Assembly (NCBI GenBank): GCA_963770375.1
Contig: CAVYPM010000010.1
Coordinates: 186,001 to 250,000 of the forward strand
Length of the DNA: 64,000 nt
Direction: 5' to 3'
Origin: DASVBE01 sp963770375
GTDB lineage: Bacteria; Actinomycetota; Actinomycetes; Streptosporangiales; Streptosporangiaceae
The position numbers and the translations under genes are program-made. The notes below the pieces were generated by a model. The model was not told where the DNA came from, made no database searches, and was given only the letters and a program-made list of their open reading frames with translations. How positions within the stretch are numbered: position 1 is the stretch's first letter; each line of letters starts with the position of its first letter. Of this stretch, positions 9,346-17,131 are shown piece after piece.

Positions 9346-10299
9346 TCAGGGCTGAGCCAGCCGCATGTGCAGCCGGATCGTCGTATTACCTTGCCGGGTT
9401 CTGGTCTGGACCAGATCACACACCTGGTTGACCAGCCACAGGCCCTTGCCCCCTACCCCGTCCGCGGGCTGGAGCCGGCGCCCGGCCAGCGGGTCCATGA
9501 TCTGGCCGGTGTCCTGCACCTGGCAGATGAGAGCCTTCGTGCTGCGCCAGACATGCAGTGTCCCGCCGGCTCCGGTGTGACGCAGCGTATTGGCGGCCAG
9601 TTCGCTGATCGCCAGTACCAGGTCAGCCGTCCGCGACGCCGAGAGCCCGGCCTGCTCAGCAGCGCTGGCGACGAAGCTGCGGACCGGGCGCAGGTCGCTG
9701 TCGTAGTGCAATTCCCCAGACCGCGGGGGCGGAGACGCCAGCAAGCGGTCACAGTGCGCGGGGAGCGCGGCGGGATCCCGGTAGCTGGCACTGGCCTCCT
9801 CCTGCCCGCCGCTCATGAGGTCCGGGTGGGTAGCTGCGACGTCAGCGATGACCGACCGGGGCAGCGCCGTGATGTCGTAAGGGCACAGAATCATCGCCGG
9901 AATCTGGCGGAACGCCAGATTGACCAGCGCTTCATGCCGCGCCGCTTCCTGCCGTTCCGCGACCGACCGCCCGGGCCAGACCGGCTCGCTGACGCAGGTG
10001 ACTTCCCTGCCCTGGTACTGGGCCGCGAAGGCGAGAACCGCCGGGATGATCCGGGCCGGGTTACGGCCCAGCGTGGTCATATCCATCCAGGTCACACGCG
10101 ACGATTCGGCCCCCAGATCCGCGCGCAGAAGGTCAGCGTGGCGGTCCGGAACGGCGACGAGCAGCGACTCATCGCGGGCCAGGCTGTCGCGGACACAGCC
10201 ACGCAGCGCCAGTGCGTAGCCGGGCCGGCCACGGTAGAGCACGGCCAGATGGCGGAAAGTGCGGCTGACAGCAGCCGGACTGGCCATCTCACCCTCCAT
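9346..10299 (-). CDS. Anti-sigma regulatory protein: MEDS sensor + HATPase (RsbW-like)
   Basis: 317 residues. The N-terminal half (HLAVLYRGRPGYALALRGCV to ILCPYDITALPRSVIADV) matches MEDS (DcmR-type sensory) domains. The C-terminal half is a GHKL ATPase of the anti-sigma kinase type, with SELAANTLRHTGAGGTLHVW as N box and GGKGLWLVNQVCDL as G-box region. Known MEDS-HATPase proteins combine a putative ligand or redox sensor with a STAS-kinase or anti-sigma output. A second in-frame ATG lies at 10287. It sits upstream of a STAS gene on the same strand. Confidence 0.88.
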   Translation of the reverse strand: MEGEMASPAAVSRTFRHLAVLYRGRPGYALALRGCVRDSLARDESLLVAVPDRHADLLRADLGAESSRVTWMDMTTLGRNPARIIPAVLAFAAQYQGREVTCVSEPVWPGRSVAERQEAARHEALVNLAFRQIPAMILCPYDITALPRSVIADVAATHPDLMSGGQEEASASYRDPAALPAHCDRLLASPPPRSGELHYDSDLRPVRSFVASAAEQAGLSASRTADLVLAISELAANTLRHTGAGGTLHVWRSTKALICQVQDTGQIMDPLAGRRLQPADGVGGKGLWLVNQVCDLVQTRTRQGNTTIRLHMRLAQP

Positions 10300-10545
10300 C
10301 CGGAACCTGGACAGGGCCCGGGCGCACTGCCTGACTGCGAGTGGCGGCGGGCGCGCCGCCGTGTCCCATGTGCCCCTCGATGGTCAGGCTATGCGCCAGC
10401 GGCCCCGTCAGGCCATCGTGACACTTCCTGTGCGGCAGGGTACGGTTCAGGCCCGCCACCTCGCCCCTTCCAGTCGGCCAACTGGGCCTGGCTGCGGTGC
10501 AACAGTGGCTTCGCTGGCCAGGGCGTCCCGAGGAGATGAGCAGTC

Positions 10546-11532
10546 ATGACCGAGCCCGGCGATACCCGTGTGGCGGTCTACATCGACTTCGACAACATCG
10601 TGATCTCACGGTATGACCAGGTTCATGGCCGCGGCCAGTTCCAGCGTGACAAGGTGCGCGGGTTCAGCAGGGACGGCAGGCTGGCCGATCCCGACACCGC
10701 CGACAAGATCCGGCGCGCCACGGTGGACGTCGGTGCGGTGATCGACTTCGCCTCGTCGTTCGGCACCTTGGTGCTGACCCGCGCCTATGCGGACTGGTCG
10801 GCCCCGGTGAACGCGGACTACCGGGGCCAGCTCGTCAGCCGCGCGGTGGACCTGGTGCAGCTCTTTCCCGCCGCCGCCTACGCCAAGAACGGTGCCGACA
10901 TCCGGCTGGCCGTCGATGCGGTGGAGGACATGTTCCGCCTTCCGGACCTGACCCACGTGGTGATCGTGGCCGGGGATTCCGATTACATCGCCCTGGCTCA
11001 GCGGTGCCGGCGGCTGGGCCGTTACGTCGTGGGGGTCGGGGTCGCCGGATCGACCAGCAGGTCGCTGGCGGCGGCGTGCGACGAACTGGTCACCTACGAT
11101 GCGCTTCCCGGCATCACCCCGGCCGGCGTCGCTGCGGCCGGCGCCTCCCCGCCGCCCGCACCGGCGGACGGCGAACCAGCGGAACCGCAGGAGCCCGGTG
11201 ACGCGCGGTCCGCACGGGGCACGCGGCGCACCAGGCAGCCAGCGGCCGCGGTGAGCGACGAGCCTGATCCCGAGCCCGAAGACCCCCAGGAGCAGGCGAC
11301 CAGGCTCCTTGAACGGGCGCTGCGGCTGGGCCAGGAAAAGGATGACGCGGACTGGCTGCACAGTTCGGCGGTGAAGAGCCAGATGAGGCGCATGGACCCG
11401 TCCTTCAGCGAAAGGGCCCTGGGCTACCGCTCCTTCTCCGACTTCGTGAAGTCACGGGAGGCCGTTGCCGAACTCGATGAAACAGACCCCGGGCGGCTCA
11501 TCCGGCTCAACCCCGCCATGACCGCGCAGTAG
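10546..11532 (+). CDS. NYN-domain RNase-like protein with C-terminal LOTUS/OST-HTH domain
   Basis: 328 residues. The NYN (PIN-like) domain covers about residues 5-185, with acidic residues at DFDNIVIS, KNGADIRLAVDAVEDM and VAGDSDYIALAQRC. A proline/alanine/glutamate-rich linker (about 190-240) follows, then a C-terminal OST-HTH-like domain (SSAVKSQMRRMDPSFSERAL). NYN proteins are metal-dependent ribonucleases or RNA-binding proteins; the LOTUS/OST-HTH module binds RNA. ATG 10546 has GGAG upstream. It is divergent from the anti-sigma gene, with about 245 bp between them. Confidence 0.88.
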   Translation: MTEPGDTRVAVYIDFDNIVISRYDQVHGRGQFQRDKVRGFSRDGRLADPDTADKIRRATVDVGAVIDFASSFGTLVLTRAYADWSAPVNADYRGQLVSRAVDLVQLFPAAAYAKNGADIRLAVDAVEDMFRLPDLTHVVIVAGDSDYIALAQRCRRLGRYVVGVGVAGSTSRSLAAACDELVTYDALPGITPAGVAAAGASPPPAPADGEPAEPQEPGDARSARGTRRTRQPAAAVSDEPDPEPEDPQEQATRLLERALRLGQEKDDADWLHSSAVKSQMRRMDPSFSERALGYRSFSDFVKSREAVAELDETDPGRLIRLNPAMTAQ

Positions 11533-11698
11533 CCAGCTCCCGCAGCAGCATGCCCGTCATCCTGCGCCGGACGAACCGCCCGGCGCGGGCGAGCATCCCG
11601 CCGGGCGAGTCAGCAGTCAGGCTGACCGCCGGGCCAGGACGCAGACGTGCGTCAGGCCTTCCTGGGTCAGCAGGTCAGCGCTGGTATCAGGGCGCACG

Positions 11699-11935
11699 CC
11701 GCCACCGGCATACCGGTGGCCCCGGCTCGGCCTCACCGGCCGCGAGCGCGAGATCCTGCTGCTGGTCGCCGCCGGGCACACCAATCGGGAAATCGCCCAG
11801 GCCCTGTTCATCAGCCCGAAGACCGCCGGCGTGCACGTCTCCAACATCCTGGCCAAGCTCGGCGTCACCGGCCGGGTGGAGGCCGCCGCCGTCGCCCACA
11901 GGTCCGGTCTCACCACCGGGTCACCAGGGTCGTGA
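11699..11935 (+). pseudogene. LuxR-type helix-turn-helix, 3' remnant only
   Basis: In one forward frame the sequence reads RLGLTGREREILLLVAAGHT, then a full LuxR/GerE helix-turn-helix with SPKTAGVHVSNILAKLGV, and stops at 11935 (TGA). That is the C-terminal DNA-binding domain of a response-regulator or LAL/AfsR-like activator. The frame runs open upstream for about 80 bp without a start codon or any recognisable sensor domain. The 5' part of the gene therefore appears deleted, unlike the single-frameshift genes elsewhere. Confidence 0.7.
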
Positions 11936-12152
11936 CCAGCCGGCCCGGGCGATTGAGTAAGGCATCCGCCCAGCCGGTAAGCACGTCCCCGTTCCGCGGT
12001 AAACCCCCCGAGGATGCAGGCTAGGCAACGGGGCGCGGTATCTGAACCACCGTTACCGCGGACAATACGGCGACCGGCCGATGCGGCGACCAGCCCTTTA
12101 GCCCGGCATTGGAGTTATCCGCACAGGGCAACGCACGAAAGGGAACATCGCC

Positions 12153-12170
12153 ATGAAGTCCTGGTATTAA
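12153..12170 (+). other. Possible five-codon leader ORF (MKSWY)
   Basis: ATG AAG TCC TGG TAT TAA follows an AAAGGGA ribosome-site-like sequence at good spacing. Its stop lies 16 bases before a 40-bp perfect palindrome. A tiny ORF with Trp and Tyr codons just before a very strong hairpin is the layout of a transcription attenuator or stalling leader. This is inference from layout; no matching structural gene for Trp/Tyr metabolism follows directly. Confidence 0.35.
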
Positions 12171-12186
12171 TCACCGGCACGGGTCA

Positions 12187-12226
12187 TAGCCGGGTGGCCC
12201 CAGGGATCCCTGGGGCCACCCGGCTA
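12187..12226. terminator. 40-bp perfect palindrome, strong hairpin
   Basis: A perfect self-complementary 40-bp run centred on GGGATCCC, with arms TAGCCGGGTGGCCCCAGG and its exact complement. It would form a very stable GC-rich stem in RNA. There is no U-tract after it, but many actinomycete terminators lack one. It lies 16 bases after the MKSWY leader ORF and just before a 38-codon ORF, so it could be a terminator or an attenuator. The full DNA symmetry also allows a protein-binding site. Confidence 0.6.
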
Positions 12227-12229
12227 GCC

Positions 12230-12346
12230 ATGCTCGAGCAGATCAGCCGCCTGCTGCACGAGGCATCCGCGCCAGCTAGGAACCCGACCCGGTTCGACCG
12301 CGAATTTCCCCTCAGGTTGCTTCCGGGCGGACACGCAGGCGCCTGA
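12230..12346 (+). CDS. Small hypothetical ORF, 38 aa
   Basis: ATG at 12230 (MLEQISRLLHEASAPARNP) lies directly after the 40-bp palindrome and ends with TGA at 12346. It has no good ribosome-binding site, because the preceding bases are the right arm of the hairpin, and no recognised family. Translation would be masked by the hairpin if that forms. It may be spurious. Confidence 0.25.
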   Translation: MLEQISRLLHEASAPARNPTRFDREFPLRLLPGGHAGA

Positions 12347-12430
12347 CGAGTTCCAAAGGCGTCCGCGCGGGTAGACGGGACCTGGGGGTGGGGATTGCCG
12401 CCATCCTTCCCGCTCGCCTAAGGAGCCGTC

Positions 12431-12967
12431 GTGACCATTCCCGGCCCCGATGAGATCATCGGCAAGATCGACGCTATGGTGGACCGCGCCCCCGAGCCGG
12501 AAAACGCGGTCCTGGCCGACGATGCCCGCGTCGTGCGCTGGACAGGGCCGTTCTTCGCCCTGTTCTCGCTGATCCTGCTGCCGTGGACGATCTACCTGGC
12601 CGGCTCGCTGCCCGCCAGGCAGGTGTCCACCAACTATGACGCCGCCTGGGCCGGCTTCGACGTGCTGCTGATGCTGACGCTGGCCAGCACGGGCTACTTC
12701 GCGCTCCGCCGGTCCCGCTACCTAGCCATGGCGGCCAGCGCGGCGGCTGCGCTGCTGGTGGTGGACGCCTGGTTCGACGTCCTGACGACGCCCGCCGGCC
12801 AGCGGATCGAGTCCATCGGCCTGGCCGCGTTCGTGGAACTGCCGCTGGCGGCGGTATGCATCTGGCTGAGCTGGCACACCCAGCACCTGGAGGAACGGCG
12901 GATCGTGCTGCTGCTGCGCCGCTCCCGGGGCGGTGGAGCCGGGGAGCGCCGCCGCGGGCGGGCCTGA
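12431..12967 (+). CDS. Small integral membrane protein, unknown function
   Basis: 178 residues from a GTG behind AGGAG. About four transmembrane helices are visible: WTGPFFALFSLILLPWTIYL, AGFDVLLMLTLASTGYFAL, YLAMAASAAAALLVVDAWFD and FVELPLAAVCIWLSW. A soluble N-terminus of about 35 residues and a basic C-terminal tail with many arginines suggest a cytoplasmic tail. This type of protein is common in actinomycetes but unassigned. It converges on the phospholipase gene. Confidence 0.7.
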   Translation: MTIPGPDEIIGKIDAMVDRAPEPENAVLADDARVVRWTGPFFALFSLILLPWTIYLAGSLPARQVSTNYDAAWAGFDVLLMLTLASTGYFALRRSRYLAMAASAAAALLVVDAWFDVLTTPAGQRIESIGLAAFVELPLAAVCIWLSWHTQHLEERRIVLLLRRSRGGGAGERRRGRA

Positions 12968-13043
12968 CACCATCCAGCTTCGTCGGGTTCACCACGACCG
13001 CAGCCCGGCTCATCGGCGTCTCCGTCCTCCCGTGATGCGGTGG

Positions 13044-14510
13044 CTAGACCTCCCAGGTGCCCCAGGCCAGCGCCGGCGGCGGCAGCTCCGGCGGCGTCAG
13101 GAACGCCGGCGGAGCGATCAGGTCAAGCGCGCCGAGCGGCGCGGTCGCCGCCGCGTCCCGCTGGGTCAGCGCGGGCAGGTTCCATTTCTCCTCGAGGAGC
13201 TTCAGCACCGATGTGTGGTCGAAAACGTCGGACAGGACGCACCCCGGCCGCGCGTAGGGAGACACGATCACGGCGGGCACCCGGAATCCGTAGACGTCGT
13301 AGGCATCCGGGCCCGCGACGAGCTGCTCGGCCTGCCGGACATAGCCGGGGAACAGCACCTTCAGCAGGCTGCGCAGCAGGGACGGATGCGCGACCCGGCT
13401 GCGGCCGGGGATGTCGTCCGGCGGCACCGCCGCGGGCGGGGCGACGTGGTCGTAGTAGCCGCCGTGCTCGTCGTAGGTCCAGATGAGCAGCGTGTCTGCC
13501 CAGCCCCGTCCGCGCATGACCTGGCTGATCACCTCGGCGGCGAAGCTTTCCCCCTTGCGGACGTCTTGCGGGTTTTCCTCCGAGAAACTGCGGAAGTCCG
13601 GGTCGACGATGCAGAACGACGGAAGATTGCCGGAGTCGGCATCGGCGAAGAACTGCTCCAAGCTGCGGACGTGGGCCATGTAGCCGGCCATCCCGAGCGG
13701 GTAAATGGCCGACGTGAACTGGAGATCCCGCTTGAACACCTCGCTGGTCTTGCGCAGCGGGCGGCCCAGGGCGGCCAGATGGTGCCGGGTGCGGCGGCGC
13801 CGGTACCGCAGGTAACGGCGCAAATCGGAATGGTCGGTGCTGGCCGGCCGGTAGTTGACCCAGGAGATCCCGTGCCGGGTCAGCATGTCCATGATCGTGC
13901 CGGCCCGCGGCCGGTCCAGCAGGTTGAAGGGCAGGTCATCCATCAGGCCATTGGCCGTCCCGGCCAGCAGGAACCGGCGGTTCGGGAACGTCGGCCCGAG
14001 GCACGAGCTGAACCAGTGGTCGGCCAGCGGAAAGGTACGGGCCAGCCCGTGGTAGAAGGGCAGATCCTGCTCGGTCCAGTAGGCCATGGCCGCGGCCCTG
14101 TTGCCCTCAGGTGCGTTCTGCTCGGTCGAGGTCACGAAGCCGGTCATCTTCCCGTCAGCCCACTGCGTGTGGCTGGCGCTCCAGCTCTGGCAGGGCACGC
14201 CGTCTTCCTGCACGGTGGAGTCCGCGTGATACGCCCTGATTGTGGCACCCGCAGAATCGGGATTCCCGGCATCCGGTGTGCCGTCGTCACCGAGCGGGAA
14301 TCCCTCCCCCCGGCCGAGCGTGCCGAGGTAGTTGTCGAAGGAATGGTTCTCCATCATCAGGACGACGATGTGCTTGATCTGCGGCAGCATGTCGGTGCCG
14401 GCCGGGCGGGACGGATCGGGCCGGTCGCCCGGCCGGTGATGGCGTGACCGCCGCTTCTGTCCGCGCAGCTTCTGGCGCTCGATCCGCTCCCAGGTTCTCG
14501 CGGTAATCAT
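13044..14510 (-). CDS. Phosphoesterase family protein (phospholipase C/acid phosphatase-like)
   Basis: 488 residues. The phosphoesterase (PF04185-type) signature HIVVLMMENHSFDNYLGTL near residue 45 and the later metal-binding WTYDEHGGYYDHVAPP match non-haemolytic phospholipase C and acid phosphatases. The N-terminus is basic and RR-containing (about 40 residues) but lacks an obvious hydrophobic signal segment, so export is uncertain. Family members hydrolyse phosphatidylcholine or other phosphoesters. It lies upstream, on the same strand, of nothing obvious; the PAP2 gene behind it is also minus-strand. Confidence 0.85.
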   Translation of the reverse strand: MITARTWERIERQKLRGQKRRSRHHRPGDRPDPSRPAGTDMLPQIKHIVVLMMENHSFDNYLGTLGRGEGFPLGDDGTPDAGNPDSAGATIRAYHADSTVQEDGVPCQSWSASHTQWADGKMTGFVTSTEQNAPEGNRAAAMAYWTEQDLPFYHGLARTFPLADHWFSSCLGPTFPNRRFLLAGTANGLMDDLPFNLLDRPRAGTIMDMLTRHGISWVNYRPASTDHSDLRRYLRYRRRRTRHHLAALGRPLRKTSEVFKRDLQFTSAIYPLGMAGYMAHVRSLEQFFADADSGNLPSFCIVDPDFRSFSEENPQDVRKGESFAAEVISQVMRGRGWADTLLIWTYDEHGGYYDHVAPPAAVPPDDIPGRSRVAHPSLLRSLLKVLFPGYVRQAEQLVAGPDAYDVYGFRVPAVIVSPYARPGCVLSDVFDHTSVLKLLEEKWNLPALTQRDAAATAPLGALDLIAPPAFLTPPELPPPALAWGTWEV

Positions 14511-14624
14511 GTCAGCCCCTTCTCCGCTGCTCGCCCGCGCTTGCTGACCGCTCGCCCGCCTCCGTGAACTGACCGCCCGCGGGCCCAGGGCCGGCGGTCG
14601 GCCCAGTGTTGTCTCGGCCTCGCC

Positions 14625-15371
14625 CTAACGACTGGCGGGCTCGGCTTCACGGCTGTGGCCGTGGCCCTTCCGGCGGGGCAGACCCAGGGGCAGGCGCCCG
14701 CCGCGGCGCAGGCCGTCCTTAGCCGGCTGGATAAGCCTCGTGGTGGCGGTCAGCCACAGCGCGGCAAACACCAGGCTGGCGAGGATATCGGTGGGGTGGT
14801 GCTCGCCCCGGTACATGCGGGCCAGGGCGATCATGACCGGCATGACAACCGCGGGGATCAGGAACAGATAGCGCCACCAGCCATGGGCGTGGCCGATGAC
14901 CAGGATGGCGAGGCCGACATACAGGCACGTGGTCGCGGCCGTGTGCCCAGACGGAAACGCGGAGGTGGGCAGGTTCGAATCGAGGTGGGAGACGTCTGGC
15001 CGCGGCCGCTTGACGATGGCCGCGACCGTCAGGAAGGCGCTCAGTTCGCCGAACATGACCACAGCGACGAAGAGCACCGGTCGCCAGCGCCGGGTGATGG
15101 CGAGGAACACGACGCAGGTAGCGACGCTGACGATGAGGATGTCCTGTGTCGCACCGAGGCTGCTGGCGATCTGGCTCCAGTGGTTCAGCGCCGGCGTGCG
15201 GTGCGCGGCGAACCAATGCGGGATCGCATGGTCATCGAGAAGATTGCCATTCCCGTTGCGGGTGATCATGATCAGCTTGCCGATGCCGGCGAGGACCCCG
15301 GCGATCAGCACCCACATCGCCACGACCCCAGCAGCGATGCGGCCGTTCTTCCGGGCCCGGTCATGATCCAT
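14625..15371 (-). CDS. PAP2-family membrane phosphatase
   Basis: 248 residues with about six transmembrane helices. All three PAP2 catalytic motifs are visible: KRPRPD (residues near 120), FPSGHTAA and ARMYRGEHHPTDIL, with the last histidine and aspartate in place. Such enzymes dephosphorylate lipid phosphates (phosphatidate, undecaprenyl pyrophosphate) at the membrane. The phospholipase-like gene lies downstream on the same strand (about 115 bp gap), so the two could act in sequence on phospholipids. Confidence 0.88.
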   Translation of the reverse strand: MDHDRARKNGRIAAGVVAMWVLIAGVLAGIGKLIMITRNGNGNLLDDHAIPHWFAAHRTPALNHWSQIASSLGATQDILIVSVATCVVFLAITRRWRPVLFVAVVMFGELSAFLTVAAIVKRPRPDVSHLDSNLPTSAFPSGHTAATTCLYVGLAILVIGHAHGWWRYLFLIPAVVMPVMIALARMYRGEHHPTDILASLVFAALWLTATTRLIQPAKDGLRRGGRLPLGLPRRKGHGHSREAEPASR

Positions 15372-16000
15372 GGTGGTCTCCGGTTGTGCTGGTTGAGGTC
15401 TGTGCGGGCCTCGGGTTCAGGGCCGCCGGTCACCGGATCGGTCACGGGGGCTCCCGTGGCCTGGCGAAATGGCTCTTAGGCGAAGGCGGCAGAGCCCAGC
15501 CGGGTGATGCCGGACGCCCAGGCAGCCACCAGGAGGAGAAACGCGAAGAGGAACACCGCCACGGAGACGACGGCTAGCGCAGCGAGGGGGACGCCGGCTT
15601 GCGGCTGTGGCGGACATGGCCGCCCTGGTGCCCGTGGCGCACGTTTTTACACATGCTCGTCGGCCCGCGCTGGCCCGCCACCCACGGCCCGTTCGAGGAA
15701 GCCGTTCTCAAACTGCTCGCCGGGATCCAGGCCGCCAGGGACCGGCCGCTGACTGATCCGCATCCGCCTCAGCCGACGAACCTTCTCCGCCGCACGTTGG
15801 ACTACCTGCGGGGCTGCCTGCTGCCCCCTCCGCCTGGCAGCGCTTCCGCATCCCCGGGCGCCTAGGCACCAGCCCCCGGCCCCCGGCGGCCGCGGACCGT
15901 CCGCGGTTTGCCGACGGGGGCCAGGGGTAGCCGCGGTTCTGTCGTCACGCCGGGGATCAGCCTTCGGAACCGGTAACCAGCGCTCGGAAGGAGCCGCAGG
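15372..16000. other. Gap with no confident gene
   Basis: About 630 bp without a clear gene. On the minus strand near 15480-15590 a short hydrophobic stretch is encoded (about 40 residues, ALAVVSVAVFLFAFLLLVAA) but no start codon could be found. On the plus strand 15599-15865 is open (88 codons) with some protein-like character (GPFEEAVLKLLAGIQAARDR) but no family was recognised. Both may be remnants. Confidence 0.35.
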
Positions 16001-16450
16001 ATGCGAGCCGGACCCAGCCGGACGTCGGGCCTTGACCGGATGATCGCCAACGTCGAGACCGGCCACTTTGAGCGGGCGCTGTCCGCGCTGACCGCGGCCG
16101 GGGCGCTGGTCACCGCGGCAGAGATTTTCTTCGAGCACGACAGCGCCAGCTTCGGCAACAAGATGATGTGGCTGCCGGTCGTGCTCGGCCCGGTCGGCGC
16201 GGCCGCGGGAGTCGCCGGCTTCTTCAGCCGCCGGATGGCCAAGACCGCGCTCCCCCTCGCCTCGGCCGCCATCGTGGTCAACGGCGTGCAGGGCTTCTGT
16301 CTGCACGCCCGGGGTATCGCGCAGAAGCCAGGCGGCTGGTCGAACGCCCGCTACAACCTGGAAATGGGCCCGCCGCTGCTGGCCCCGCTCCTGGTCACCA
16401 TGGTCGGCGGGATGGGCCTGCTGGCTGCGGTGCTGCGGCGGGAGCAGTGA
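16001..16450 (+). CDS. Small membrane protein upstream of dehydrogenase subunits
   Basis: 149 residues, ATG behind GGAAGGAG. Three to four hydrophobic helices (ALSALTAAGALVTAAEIFF, WLPVVLGPVGAAAGVAGFF, TALPLASAAIVVNGVQGF, LLAPLLVTMVGGMGLLAAVL). The family is not named here, but it directly precedes a gluconate-2-dehydrogenase-subunit-3-like gene and a GMC flavoprotein in the same direction. It may be a membrane anchor or quinone-side partner for that dehydrogenase; this is inference. Confidence 0.7.
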   Translation: MRAGPSRTSGLDRMIANVETGHFERALSALTAAGALVTAAEIFFEHDSASFGNKMMWLPVVLGPVGAAAGVAGFFSRRMAKTALPLASAAIVVNGVQGFCLHARGIAQKPGGWSNARYNLEMGPPLLAPLLVTMVGGMGLLAAVLRREQ

Positions 16451-16498
16451 GCCGCGGCCAGCCGCCACCCAGACATCCGCGGCCCGGCTAGCCAGGAC

Positions 16499-17131
16499 CC
16501 AGGCAGCCAGGACCCGGGCAGCCGCTTCCCCGGCTTCAGCGCCGAGGCCCAGTCCCGGCACTGGGACCCTGTCACCGCCGGGGTCGTGCTGTCCCGCCTG
16601 GGCCGCCCGCCGGACCTGCGGTTCTTCACCCCGTCCCAGGAGGCGATCGCCACCGCTCTGTGCGACCGCCTGCTGGACCAGGACAGCGGCCCCGGCGCCG
16701 AGCTGCCATCCCGGTCGTCGCGATGATCGACGCCCGGCTGGCGGGCCAGCAGACCGACGGCTGGCGCTACGCCGACCTGCCCGAGGACGGGCAGGCCTGG
16801 CGCGACACCCTCCGCTATCTGGACGACGACGCCCGCGCCAAGACCGGCGACGGCTTCGCCCGAGTGCCCCGCCGCCGACCAGCGCGCCATCATCCAGGCC
16901 GTCCAGGATCTCGGCGGCGGGCAGTGGCACGGCCTGCACGCCAGCCGGGTCTGGAGCCTGTGGACCCGGTACGCGTGCACCGCGTTCTACGCGCACCCGC
17001 GGGCCTGGGACGAGATCGGCTTCCCCGGCCCCGCCTACCCGCGCGGCTACAAGAACACCGGCATCGACCGCCGCGAGCCGTTCGAGGTCCCCGACACCCG
17101 CCCGGGTGACGACCCGGTGAAATCCACCTAA
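16499..17131 (+). pseudogene. Gluconate 2-dehydrogenase subunit 3-like protein, two frameshifts
   Basis: Three frames must be joined: SRFPGFSAEAQSRHWDPVTA to about 16705, then AMIDARLAGQQTDGWRYADL to about 16865, then AADQRAIIQAVQDLGGGQW to the TAA at 17129-17131. The ending EIGFPGPAYPRGYKNTG is typical of subunit 3 proteins, which assist export and assembly of membrane-bound flavin dehydrogenases. No start codon is visible in the first frame after the previous stop, so another indel or an unusual start is likely. The stop overlaps the ATG of the GMC gene. Confidence 0.75.

Noticed and set aside
12014..12346. 110-codon forward frame covering the leader and the 40-bp palindrome
   Set aside because: It would read straight through the perfect hairpin in a different frame from the leader ORF, has no family features and lacks a ribosome site.
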